Positions 54,240-63,191 of a stretch of 64,000 nt of DNA are shown piece by piece. Both the position numbers and the translations under genes were made by a program. Source of the stretch: Pictodentalium vernedei (Eukaryota > Mollusca > Scaphopoda > Dentaliida > Dentaliidae); assembly GCA_031216915.1 (NCBI GenBank), contig CM062296.1:147795340-147859339 (forward strand). Direction: 5' to 3'. The first letter of the stretch is position 1. Each line of letters opens with the position of its first letter. The notes beneath the pieces are model-generated. The model worked only from the letters and a program-made list of their open reading frames with translations. It was not told where the DNA came from and made no database searches.

Positions 54240-54730
54240 CATCAATATCATCATCATGTTGTAATTTCCTGGTATACTTTAGGTTAACCCTATTGGAAGT
54301 GGAGGATACTTCTTTATTTTCATTCCAAACTTTTTAGTTTCATTCCATTTTTTTAAAAAAATGTTGATTCATGTTATTTTTAGGTTACCCTTATTGGAAC
54401 AGGATGATACACATTTTGTTTTTGTTCCAAACTCAGTTCCATTCAAACTTTTTTAGTGTCAATTTGATTCATGGCATCTTTTTAGGTTATCCCTATTGGG
54501 ACCAGATGATACACATTTTGTTTTTGCTCGAAACTTTTTAGTTTCATTCCATTTATTTAAAACAAATTTATTCATGGTATCTTTTAGGCTACCCCTATTG
54601 GAACCGGATGATACACATTTCGTTTTTGTAACAAACATTTTAGTTGCATTCAAAACGTTTTAGTTTCATTTAAAAAGTTGATTCCCAGTGACTTTTAGGC
54701 TACACCTATTGTATAACCAAGAAATAAATT
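54240..54730. repeat. Tandem repeat array of E3, about 103-bp unit, plus (ATC)n
   Basis: Five copies marked by TTTTAGGTTACCCCTATTGG at about 54277, 54382, 54482, 54584 and 54695, followed by GATGATACACATTTTGTTTT and TTTTAGTTTCATTC. An (ATC)n microsatellite follows at 54731-54765. Frames here are chance. Confidence 0.9.
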
Positions 54731-54765
<35 letters not shown>

Positions 54766-55038
54766 TACTAAGAAATTCTCTGTTGTTAATATTTAAAAAA
54801 AATGAGAAATGAACAAAACATCTGATTTGCTAAGTTGGACATGTTTATTTTAATGAACAAAAACAATTTCCCCAAATAAGGTACTAGTACAAATTGTAGG
54901 GAGTGGGAATGTACTCGAGCTATTTGACTTATCTCCGTTGGACAGAGGTTTGTAACTTGACCTGTCCCAAGTCAGTAGAAAATGCAGAGGACCATATCCT
55001 ACAGTTCAAGGATCAAGATCGCAGTTTGATCGCCAAAC
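54766..55038. other. E3 spacer before promoter repeat copy 2
   Basis: The short frame at 54903-55127 runs into the promoter repeat and has no family resemblance. Nothing else is seen. Confidence 0.4.
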
Positions 55039-55265
55039 TGACCAATCAGATCGAAGTAAATCAACTAATCAAATTTGTGTATTCCCATTGTGCTTCTTTT
55101 CCATTGATATCTATACTAATTTTCTAAATTTCCCAACTTTAACCTGTAAGCCTATAGGAAATAAACACAAACCCCAACCAAGAATCAAAACGTCGATAAA
55201 AATTTTTTGAACTGGGGGTGATGTTTTCAAACACGTCCGTCAAAGATATATAAGATTAGGCAAAG
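55039..55265 (+). promoter_or_regulatory. Promoter repeat copy 2 of E3
   Basis: Diverged duplicate of 49271-49500 with the same blocks in order and a TATA box GATATATAAG at 55244-55253, directly upstream of the PC4-like gene. It suggests coordinate expression of the zinc-finger/polymerase and PC4 units. Confidence 0.75.
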
Positions 55266-55550
55266 CATGGGCTTGGCATCATTAACGATCGAACCATTGA
55301 CCAGAGACGATGTTCTGAATTGGCACCAAGAGGGGCTTTTGCTAACGTCACCCAGTACCAGGGTGAACTGAAGATTCATCTCAGAAGATGCTTTGAGGGA
55401 AAAGACCAGAAAACTTATCCTACGGAGACTGGTATTGCTCTATCTTTAGAAGAATGGAATGCCTTGAAGTCCCAAATAGAAGAAGTAGATGCAGCCATCA
55501 ACACCCAGCAAACAGCTTTAACTGAAGGCACTGACCCTGCTGAACCTTAA
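55266..55550 (+). pseudogene. E3 PC4-like single-strand-DNA-binding protein
   Basis: The domain from about 55320 reads FANVTQYQGELKIHLRRCFE, GKDQKTYPTETGIALSLEEW and NALKSQIEEVDAAINTQQTA, ending in an acidic tail. It matches the PC4/p15 fold: V-x(3)-GxLxIxIRxYxE, then DG-x(2)-P-x(2)-KGISLTxEQWxxLKxQIxxID. PC4 binds single-stranded DNA as a dimer and acts as a transcription coactivator. Here it may serve strand-displacement replication. It begins downstream of promoter copy 2. The PC4 domain itself is in one open frame. Confidence 0.72.
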
Positions 55551-55552
55551 GA

Positions 55553-56062
55553 CACTAAACCTTTGTAACTTACAAACCGAGAAGACCTCCTAAAAAACAA
55601 TTCAATTCGCCTTTGAAGAAGAAGAAGACCACAGTGAGAATAACCCAACCACGACCATTGATCGTTGATGAAATTGATAGTGATCTGAGGCAAGTTCGCT
55701 TGCAACATGAACTTTGCTTGGCATATGCTCATTATGTGGAAGATCACATTGACGCTGTAGTGAAAGAAAAATGCTATGGATGTACAGTCGATCACCCAAG
55801 TCGGATTCAGTATAATTTATGCCCCATGACGTCTCAGGAAGAGAAGATTATAACATGTTTTAATGAAGCAGTTGAAAGAGTTAACAAGAATGACGTCCAT
55901 CTTCTGTGGCATTATAATACCTCTGAAATGAAGCCACCACCAGTGCAGAAAGGGTATGAAGATATGTTCGAGAAACCTCTCACAAATGAACAGAGACGTT
56001 GTATTATGGATTTGGTAATTGAATACATGACCTTCAAGAAATCATTCAGTCTGAAGATGTAA
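55553..56062 (+). pseudogene. E3 Cys/His protein
   Basis: Main open part 55613-56062: RLQHELCLAYAHYVEDHIDA, then a probable zinc cluster CYGCTVDHPSRIQYNLC, then EEKIITCFNEAVERVNKNDV and EYMTFKKSFSLKM. The cluster resembles that in the E1/E2 small proteins (CVGCWNHLDFDHEDHSC). This is an unclassified gene that recurs in Polinton-like elements as far as I recall. It lies between the PC4-like and ATPase genes. It is lightly broken at most. Confidence 0.6.
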
Positions 56063-56091
56063 ATAGATGTTTGTTTTTATAAAAAAAAATG

Positions 56092-56099
56092 TATAAAAG
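56092..56099 (+). promoter_or_regulatory. TATA-like box before the E3 ATPase gene
   Basis: TATAAAAG in the short A-rich spacer between the Cys/His gene and the ATPase remnant. Confidence 0.4.
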
Positions 56100-56144
56100 A
56101 AAAAAGTAAAAAAGGTGGTAATGATGCTCAAGTTATTAGAACAA

Positions 56145-56875
56145 AAAAGGTGGATCCTCGTTAAAAGCATCCATTCACTTGTCTATTGTGCGGCCCACGG
56201 GTAGTGGTAAATCATCCTTTGTAAATCGGGTTATTCAAAACATTCAAGATATTATCTCACCAGTTCCAAGTCACATAATTTGGTGTTATAGTGAATGGCA
56301 ACCATTATACAATACTTTAAACAAGTAGAATTCGCAGAATGTCTCCCTCAAGAATTAAACTCTGATAGTTTAGTCACATTGGGTGATCTGATGCTCGATG
56401 CAGATGTTCGAGTGTCTAGATTATTTACTAAAGGAAGTCATCACCCTAAGATTAGTGTGATGTACATTGTTCAAAATTTATTCGACCCAAATAAAGTCCA
56501 CAGGAGTGTAGCTCTCAATAGTTATTACATGATCTTGTTTAAAAGTCCTTGAGATTGTTCTCACATCACACACTTGGCAGCACAGATGTATAAGTTTCTG
56601 AGAGTAGTTTTCGAAGATGCCACTTCAACGACATATGGTTACCTTTTAATCGATCTCAAACAAGATACTCCTGAACACATGAGATTAAGAAGTGAGATAT
56701 TTCCAAGGGAAAAGTATAAAAGGGGAGCAACATGTCTGCCTCAAGTCGGAAGTTTGTCTGACCGTCTCAAGCTCAACATCGCTCTTCTCAAGCTTCTTAT
56801 TAAATCGAAACCCACGTTTGTCAAATCCATACTAAAACATTCAGACACAAAAATTGATTACCTGTTTGTGTGACT
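56145..56875 (+). pseudogene. E3 FtsK/A32-type packaging ATPase remnant
   Basis: The P-loop lies near 56185-56225, with flanking text for a beta-strand before it. Later blocks are TLGDLMLDADVRVSRLFTKG (Walker B region), SHHPKISVMYIVQNLFDPNK and RSVALNSYYMILFKSP, then MYKFLRVVFEDATSTTYGYL and LIDLKQDTPEHMRLRSEIFP. The block order fits Polinton packaging ATPases. It is broken. Confidence 0.82.
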
Positions 56876-57076
56876 GTACCTCGCATATACTGAAGGGGCC
56901 AGTACCTCAGACCAAAGCTCAGAGAACCAAACTCGTTCGCAAAGAAACAACTAGTGAGGGCAGAGGCAAATAAATGTACCTCTGACAAAAGGAAGATACA
57001 CATCTTGCAGAATCAGGGGATTTTTGGGTGCCTTACTACCTCCGGTACTATTGGGTGCTGTTGAAGGTATTTTTGG

Positions 57077-57706
57077 ATGATGGAACATGCAAAGAAGCTG
57101 ACTTTGGCAGAAGCAAGGTTATTGGAACGTATACAAGAGACTCCAAGACAGCCGAATGAACTGGCCGTTTCATCACTGGGTCGAGGAATGGGAGATATTA
57201 TTGATGCCCCTTTTCTCACATCCGACGAAAAGATGACTCGCTATAATCACATTTTACAAAGGTACTTGACATTTCAACAAACATTAGTGGCTCCTCGACC
57301 CATTAAAGTCAAACTTGAGAAAGATAATAAAGACAAAGACATTCTCGATTCTTTACCTATGACTATGAAGAGAAAGGCGAAGTTGATTTTGAATCGTATT
57401 AGAAGTGAACCAAATATATCTTGGTATGAGAAGGGCGAACTAGTCCACAAAGATCAAACAGTGGTAGGGTCGAATGTAACAGATCTTCTAAATGATTTAC
57501 TTAGAAGACGAAAATCCTTCCAACCAAAGGGATGGGAATTGCTGGCCGAAGCCCTGCGAGATAGTAACATACCCCAAGAACTGACTGGTCATAAAGAACG
57601 CTGGGATTTTATGAAACAGGCACCGACAGAGACAAAGTTGGAAGCAAAACCTAAACAACGAAAGAAAACGGAAACGCCAAAGCGGAGCGAAGAAGGGTAT
57701 AAGTAG
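57077..57706 (+). CDS. E3 DUF8207-position protein
   Basis: Open frame of 209 residues: MMEHAKKLTLAEARLLERIQ, KMTRYNHILQRYLTFQQTLV, ILDSLPMTMKRKAKLILNRI, NISWYEKGELVHKDQTVVGS and NDLLRRRKSFQPKGWELLAE, with a Lys-rich tail. The pattern of helix, T-x-K-x-KA-x-LIL-x-RI and GW-x(2)-LA-x-ALR is one I know from metazoan Polintons next to the integrase. It may be the functional counterpart of the DUF8207 protein in E1/E2. The function is unknown. The frame is intact. Confidence 0.6.
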   Translation: MMEHAKKLTLAEARLLERIQETPRQPNELAVSSLGRGMGDIIDAPFLTSDEKMTRYNHILQRYLTFQQTLVAPRPIKVKLEKDNKDKDILDSLPMTMKRKAKLILNRIRSEPNISWYEKGELVHKDQTVVGSNVTDLLNDLLRRRKSFQPKGWELLAEALRDSNIPQELTGHKERWDFMKQAPTETKLEAKPKQRKKTETPKRSEEGYK

Positions 57707-57729
57707 AGCTGACACTTGAACAAGGCAGT

Positions 57730-58768
57730 CATGGAAGCATTGTACTATGATTCTGAAGCGCCTGGAAGGTTTGGTGGTATAGACGCTCTTCGTAGAGCGT
57801 CAAAGAAAAAACTAAACAAGTTGTGAAATGGTTAGAGACTCAAGACACATACACTCTTCACAAACCTGTTCGTCGTACATGTCCTAGAAGGAAAGTGATA
57901 GTTAGTGGTATCGATGCACAATGACAAGCTGACTTGGTAGATGTAGCAAATATCAGTAAATATAATAATGACACAACATTTTTGTTGACATGTATAGATG
58001 GGTTAGTGAATATGCCTAGGTCATACCCCTCAACAACAAACTTGGTGATTCCATCGTTAAAGCTTTTGCTAAAATTTTCAAACAAGGTTGCAAACCTTTA
58101 AAACTACAAACTGATCAAGGCAGTGAATTTCTAAACAAACAATTTTGGATTTTTTCTCAAACAACACAGAGTAGAATATTTCACTACATAAAATGTGGAA
58201 ACAAAATGTTCCACAGTAGAAAGATTCAATAGAACTTTGAAAACCAAGATGTGGAAATATTTTACCAAGAACGATACACTAACTTTTCCACTTCAAAACT
58301 TTGTGAAATCTTATAATCATTCTCATGTTCGTAGTATCGGTTTGGCCCCCATTGGCGTGAACTTCGAAAATCAAGAAAAAGTTTGGCAGAAACTTTGTGG
58401 CAAACCCATAAAACACAAGACCCCAAAGTTTAAAGTGGGAGACAGAGTGAGAATCAAAAAAAGTCAAGAAAACTTTTGAGAAAGGGAATTTGCCCAATTG
58501 GACCGAAGAGTTATTCACAGCGGTAGCCATCAAGAAAGGTCATCCAGTCATATACATCTTACAAGATGATAATGGGGAAGTAATGAAAAGGTCGTTCTAC
58601 ACTGAAGAGCTACAGCGAGTTGCACACAAAACTATTCACAAAATCGAACACGTACTCATGAAACATGGTCGTGGTAAAAACGGCGAACTGTTCGTAAAAT
58701 GGTTGGGATATCCCGCTTCGTTCAATTCCTGGATCAAGATAAGTCAGCTCTCCTGCAAAAGGAAGTGA
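57730..58768 (+). pseudogene. E3 rve integrase with C-terminal chromodomain
   Basis: It starts MEALYYDSEAPGRFGGIDAL. The core remnant includes DTYTLHKPVRRTCPRRKVIV and TVERFNRTLKTKMWKYFTKN, then an SH3-like KHKTPKFKVGDRVRI and SFYTEELQRV. The C-terminal part reads IHKIEHVLMKHGRGKNGELF and VKWLGYPASFNSW, a typical chromodomain, which reads histone marks and can guide integration. E1 and E2 lack this part. It is broken. Confidence 0.88.
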
Positions 58769-58788
58769 ACCTCTGCGGTTTCTCCAAA

Positions 58789-59004
58789 ATGGAAGAAGGA
58801 TCGAACGGTTCTTGGCCTCTGTTTAGAAAAAGAATTCCAAGGAGCGAGATCACTTACTTTTCACAAATAATCATTTTGTACATCATCGTCATTACCAGTG
58901 CTGTTAATCTCACTCTCGATAACACAGACAGCAAGTTGTGGACTGCTCTCTTGAGTAGTAGCATAGGATATTTCTTGCCTAATCCAACCATCAAGAAAAA
59001 GTAA
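58789..59004 (+). CDS. E3 small membrane protein
   Basis: MEEGSNGSWPLFRKRIPRSE, then hydrophobic stretches ITYFSQIIILYIIVITSAVN and SKLWTALLSSSIGYFLPNP. It is a short two-segment membrane protein with a basic end, of a type I have seen in other Polintons between integrase and penton. It stops where the penton gene starts. The start at 58789 is the first ATG fitting this family; an upstream extension overlaps the chromodomain in another frame. The function is unknown. Confidence 0.6.
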   Translation: MEEGSNGSWPLFRKRIPRSEITYFSQIIILYIIVITSAVNLTLDNTDSKLWTALLSSSIGYFLPNPTIKKK

Positions 59005-59630
59005 TGTTTAATCTGACTCTACCAAGTAACAGTTCTATGAATGTGTGTCCCGAAAACGAGTTGACTACGTACAACACTCAGTTATCACAACCAGTGAATC
59101 TCACGAGAGAATGGGAAGTACGTCTCGCAGAGATCCCGTATCCAAATACTTGGTTGAATATTCGTGGAGAAGAAGCTTTCGTTACAGTGTTCTGGTCTTC
59201 GAAAAATAATTATCCACTTACTCTGAAAGAAGGCCGTTATTCCGATCCCGCTGATGTAAAACGGGGTAGGGCTGTCAATGGTGTTAACGAATTACTCTTG
59301 CCTCGTCACGATAAGGTAGATTTTGAATTGGATGAAGTGACTGGTAGAGTTCATATCACGGTACGAGATAGAGTCGTGGTCACATTGAGCCCTACTCTTC
59401 AAAATTTTTTGGGATTTAACGAGTGTGTTTTTAAATCTGGAACACTTCTTCCAGAGTTTTCCATGTCAACCAAGGATTTTATTCGCTCTACGTGTACTGT
59501 TACTTTGTTCGTGGCCAAGTCGTGGGAGATACAAGAATACCCCTTCTTCGTATCGTACCCATTTGAGAATGGGTATTATGTGCCAGTGGAACGAAAAAAA
59601 TATCAGTACCGTCCAGGTGTATATATATAA
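59004..59630 (+). CDS. E3 penton-like minor capsid protein
   Basis: Open frame of 208 residues: MFNLTLPSNSSMNVCPENEL, TTYNTQLSQPVNLTREWEVR, LAEIPYPNTWLNIRGEEAFV and TLSPTLQNFLGF. This is the single jelly-roll penton of Polintons: an SSxx-x-Y-N-x-T-x-L edge strand, WEVxLxEIxYPxxWxNI core and a LA/LG-F block. The start overlaps the end of the membrane-protein gene. The frame is intact across its length. Confidence 0.82.
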   Translation: MFNLTLPSNSSMNVCPENELTTYNTQLSQPVNLTREWEVRLAEIPYPNTWLNIRGEEAFVTVFWSSKNNYPLTLKEGRYSDPADVKRGRAVNGVNELLLPRHDKVDFELDEVTGRVHITVRDRVVVTLSPTLQNFLGFNECVFKSGTLLPEFSMSTKDFIRSTCTVTLFVAKSWEIQEYPFFVSYPFENGYYVPVERKKYQYRPGVYI

Positions 59631-59631
59631 G
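59622..59631 (+). promoter_or_regulatory. TATA box overlapping the penton 3-prime end
   Basis: TATATATAAG about 95 bases before the ATG of the pX-like gene at 59726. Confidence 0.45.
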
Positions 59632-59725
59632 AGACGACACAGGAGCCATAGTGCCATTCGAGTTCCGGAAAGTGACAGTGACACTTCATTTCAGAAATCG
59701 TAGATCTATTCATTTCACATAAACA

Positions 59726-60134
59726 TGACTTACTGTTGTAAGTCCAAAATATACGAAGAGTATTACACGAAACAAGCTGGAAACGGTCTAACAGCTTTAC
59801 TGGAGCTCAAATACAGAGAGGTTATGGTTTGGGAAGAATATTGGGAGGACTGAAGAACGTCGTGTTACCCTTATTGGAAACTACAGCCAGGACCGTGGGA
59901 GGACAGCTCGTGAGAAAAGGGGCGGCCTTTCCCGAAGATGTCATTGAAGGGAAAAATGTTAAAAAGGCAGCAATCAAAAGAGTCAAGGAAGCTGGTGTGG
60001 GTGCTTGGAATAAAGCGGTTGGTGGGTCGAAACCACCCGGCAGGAAAGGCATAAAAAGGCCCATAGCACGCAAAACTGGCAAATCGACAAAAAGAAGAAG
60101 AACTGTACAGACGCAATATTTTCTCGGTGTATGA
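59726..60134 (+). pseudogene. E3 pX-like basic core protein remnant
   Basis: It starts MTYCCKSKIYEEYYTKQAGN. The open part has GRILGGLKNVVLPLLETTAR, KGAAFPEDVIEGKNVKKAAI and KAVGGSKPPGRKGIKRPIAR with a Lys/Arg-rich tail. The sequence QAGNG, a Y-Q/T-G, then LGRxLGxLxxxxLPLL is the common signature of adenovirus pX/Polinton core proteins. It condenses DNA in the virion. It lies between penton and capsid genes. It is lightly broken. Confidence 0.72.
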
Positions 60135-61360
60135 TGTTGTCTCTCATCAATGAAAAATCTTGTGAGTGTGTCAATGGCGAACTCGACTTGTTTTCCATAC
60201 CACCAACGCAGAGTAGTATGGAACATGAGCAATGGGTGGGCCTTTGGCGACCATAGGAAACAGTGGCCCAATAGAATTCCATATTGCAGGATTAGGAGAT
60301 GATTATTTGAATTTGGCACAGACGTACTTGTATGTTAAAGCAACGGTTGTACATTCCAATAGAGCATCAATTGCGCCCGATGCCAATGTGGGCCAAAACA
60401 ATTTATGGATGCATTCCTTATTCAATAACATCAATATCCGCTTGAATGAACAACCGGTATCTCCTTCCAACAGCACGTGTCACTACAGAGCTTTCATAGA
60501 GACTGTGTTGAGTTATGCACCAGCTGCTAAGAAATCACAACTGACTAATGCATTATGGTACAAGGATACTGCCGGGCACATGGACGATTTGACAGAATAT
60601 AACAAGGGATTTTTTCTTCGAAAGAAATTTATAGAGAAAAGGAAAATTGTGGACATGACAGGAAGATTACATTTGGACATGTTTTTCCAAACTCGTCACT
60701 TGCTGAATGGAGTTAATGGTCATGTTAAAATGAACAGAGCCAAAGATGCTTTCGCAATGATGGCTGGAGCCCTCTTAGCGTACAAACATGGATACATCTC
60801 GAATTTTGATCTTGTATGTATCGGCATCGGCCATCAAAAACAAAAGCAATGGCAAACTATCCAATTGACCGTGTGGAAACCAAGGTGTTTTCAGTGCCGA
60901 AAGGAAATCTGAGCATTGCACAAGAAAACTTATTTTTAGGCCAACTTCCTAGACGCATCGTGGTGGGATGTGCAGACAACGATGCTTGCAATGGGAACTT
61001 TTCAAAGAATCCATATAATTTCAAGAACTACAAAACCAATTACAGTCTCGATTCGAACAAGAAGAAGTGGCGAGATGTTATGCGACCCAGTTCCAAGGGA
61101 CTGGACAAATGTACGAGAATGAAGGAAACTACATCAGCCGTGAAGAGGACATAAATGGATACACCCTATTCAGATTCTACCTGACTCCAGACCTATCACA
61201 TGGACAACACTTCGACCTGGTGAAGAGAGGAACCTTGAGACTAGAAGTCCATTTCGAAAACCCATTACCAACCACAATCAACGTACTGATGTATGCAGAA
61301 TTCCAGAACATCATAGCAGTGGATAAGAATAGACAAGTAATCTTCGATTACTCGACATGA
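60135..61360 (+). pseudogene. E3 double jelly-roll major capsid protein remnant
   Basis: Blocks in order are FHIAGLGDDYLNLAQTYLYV, NVGQNNLWMHSLFNNINIRL, STCHYRAFIETVLSYAPAAK, DDLTEYNKGFFLRKKFIEKR, GRLHLDMFFQTRHLLNGVNG, FRFYLTPDLSHGQHFDLVKR, GTLRLEVHFENPLPTTINVL and MYAEFQNIIAVDKNRQVIFD. This is the typical capsid protein of Polintons and adintoviruses. It differs deeply from the E1/E2 capsid. It lies between the pX-like and protease genes and is broken. Confidence 0.9.
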
Positions 61361-61808
61361 ACACGTTGCAGTTAGAGAACGCACTTCGATCAGATAGTTG
61401 TTTGAAGAGATATGTTTGGGTGTATTTGCAAGAAACAGATTACCAAGAAGACTACCAGATGATCACAGACCAGTGGCTTTGATAACCAACACGGATCCAG
61501 ACCACAGAAAAGGAGAACATTGGGTGGCTCTCTTTGTGGGTCACCACAACGCAGAGTACTTTGGTTTCTATGGATTATCACCACAACACAGACCATTCGA
61601 GAACTTTCTGAAGAAGAATTCCAGATATTGGAAGTATAATACAAAACGCCTTCAAGGACCATTACCAGTGTGTGAACAATATTGCCTGTTTTACTTGAAA
61701 CATCGCTGTTGCGGTGTACCGATAGAAACCATATCTAACATGTTTAAGACTGATCTAATGAATAATGATGTGTTGGTTAATGATGCCATGGAAGAAACCA
61801 GCCACTAG
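61358..61808 (+). pseudogene. E3 adenain-like cysteine protease remnant
   Basis: His block RKGEHWVALFVGHHNAEYFG, middle block LSPQHRPFENFLKKNSRYWK and Cys block GPLPVCEQYCLFYLKHRCCG, with an RLP-x-D-H-x-PVALI lead-in. This order is that of adenovirus-type proteases. It matures the capsid. It follows the capsid gene. It is lightly broken. Confidence 0.85.
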
Positions 61809-61831
61809 ATGTCGCTGTGTTGAAGAAAAAC

Positions 61832-61840
61832 TATATAAAG
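61832..61840 (+). promoter_or_regulatory. TATA box before the last E3 genes
   Basis: TATATAAAG about 50 bases before the ATG at 61891, in the short spacer after the protease gene. Confidence 0.5.
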
Positions 61841-61890
61841 GGTGCACTTGGTGTTCGGCTCATTTTTGTTTCGACACCCAAAGAAGAAGG

Positions 61891-62105
61891 ATGTCTACTA
61901 ATGTGACCATCTTCAAAGTCAACAACGATTTACAGATTCAAATGTTCAAGAACGACGTTGGGTTCCATTTTACCGTTTACCACAACAGATTGGGAACAAG
62001 TGGCCAAAGCAGTGGATATTGCAAAGAAAAGAAGCCATGAAATAGGAGAACCCAAACTAAAGCGAGAAAGAAAACTAAAGAAGAATGAAGATAAAAAGGA
62101 TTGAA
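61891..62105 (+). pseudogene. E3 small unknown protein
   Basis: MSTNVTIFKVNNDLQIQMFK followed by NDVGFHFTVYHN, and a Lys-rich end. No family is recognised. The beta-rich start (V-x-I-F-x-V-N-x-D-L-x-I) hints at a small beta-sheet fold. It lies between the protease and IAP genes, behind its own TATA box. Confidence 0.45.
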
Positions 62106-62107
62106 GA

Positions 62108-62775
62108 ATGTTCACTATTCCATGTTTGATCAGGATGGCGTTGAATGATTATCAATCACGAAACCAAGAAACAAGAAATCCAAGAGACATTGTAAAGAGA
62201 ATGAACGTTTCATTCGAAATGTATTTTCGTGATGTTCCACCACCAGTACCGGAGCAGTTATTACGTGGAGAAGATGAAGCTATAAGAAAGACACCAGAAC
62301 AGAGACCACCAAAACACATCAAGTATGCATAGGAGGAAAATCGTCTCAAGACATTTCAATTCATATTACCAAGTGAAAGTGTGAAAACCCCGAATGAACT
62401 GACAGAAGCTGGATTCTTTTATGTGTGGACAGGAGACAGAACTCAATGTTTTCACTTCACTGTGGTATTATTGTTCGTTTCGGGGAAACAGAAGATGAGG
62501 TTATAGAAGAACACAGAAAATATTCTCCAGACTGTTATTACATTCATAATTTACCACCTGAATCTATGGACGTTGAAAAAGTTCAAAAAGAAGAAATGGT
62601 CAGCAAAGAAGAAATGGACACATCATTTCAAGATTCATGGAGGACGAAATGTAGTGTGTGTTTATTAGCTGAAGCCAATGTCGCTCCGCGAAGATGTAAC
62701 CATTTGTGCCTGTGCAAAGACTGCTGTAAACCACTGAGAAGATGTTAATTCTGCAGAAAGACCGTTTATGAATAT
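62108..62775 (+). pseudogene. E3 inhibitor-of-apoptosis (BIR-RING) protein remnant
   Basis: The BIR region (about 62335-62550) has NRLKTFQFILPSESVKTPNE, then LTEAGFFYVWTGDRTQCFHF and EEHRKYSPDCYYI. It fits the BIR layout RLxTF-x-W-P, LAxAGFxYxGxxDxVxCFxC and W-x(3)-H-x(4)-PxCxFL. The RING (about 62645-62760) reads CSVCLLAEANVAPRRCNHLC, then LCKDCCKPLRRC, the type at the end of animal IAPs. Such proteins block caspases and ubiquitylate targets. It is the last gene before the right repeat, and probably a captured host gene. It is broken. Confidence 0.85.
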
Positions 62776-63191
62776 CTGATAATCTACATACCATAAAAGG
62801 TACCATGAAACGTCGTATTTTTGTTGTTGAATAAAATCAATTAAATTGTAAAAATTGTGTTGTTATCAATGAGTCCAGTAGTACAGTACCAGAGGTATCC
62901 TGAAATTATAACTTATAAAAAGTATCCTCAAAAGGTATCCTCACATGATATATCACCATGTCACAGGTATCCTCAAATACCGAAATGAGGCTAAGAGGGA
63001 TGGTAAATTACTAAAATTAGACCTCATACGACAAAAAGGGATTCTCTTAGTTTAACATATGGGTAGAGCCTCACATGAGTATATGGTGGGCCTCGTTGTT
63101 AGGTTCATAGCCTTCATGTACACATATGGGCCCTACTTTTTTAATTTGAATAATGGTTAGAAACTACTCTTATGCAAATGGACGTGCCTTT
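62776..63191. other. E3 subterminal sequence without a gene
   Basis: A short imperfect repeat of AGGTATCCTCAAA lies at 62889-62975 (about four copies). Otherwise nothing is recognised. Confidence 0.5.

Noticed and set aside
54903-55127. Protein-coding gene in E3
   Set aside because: The frame overlaps the duplicated promoter repeat and has no recognisable content.
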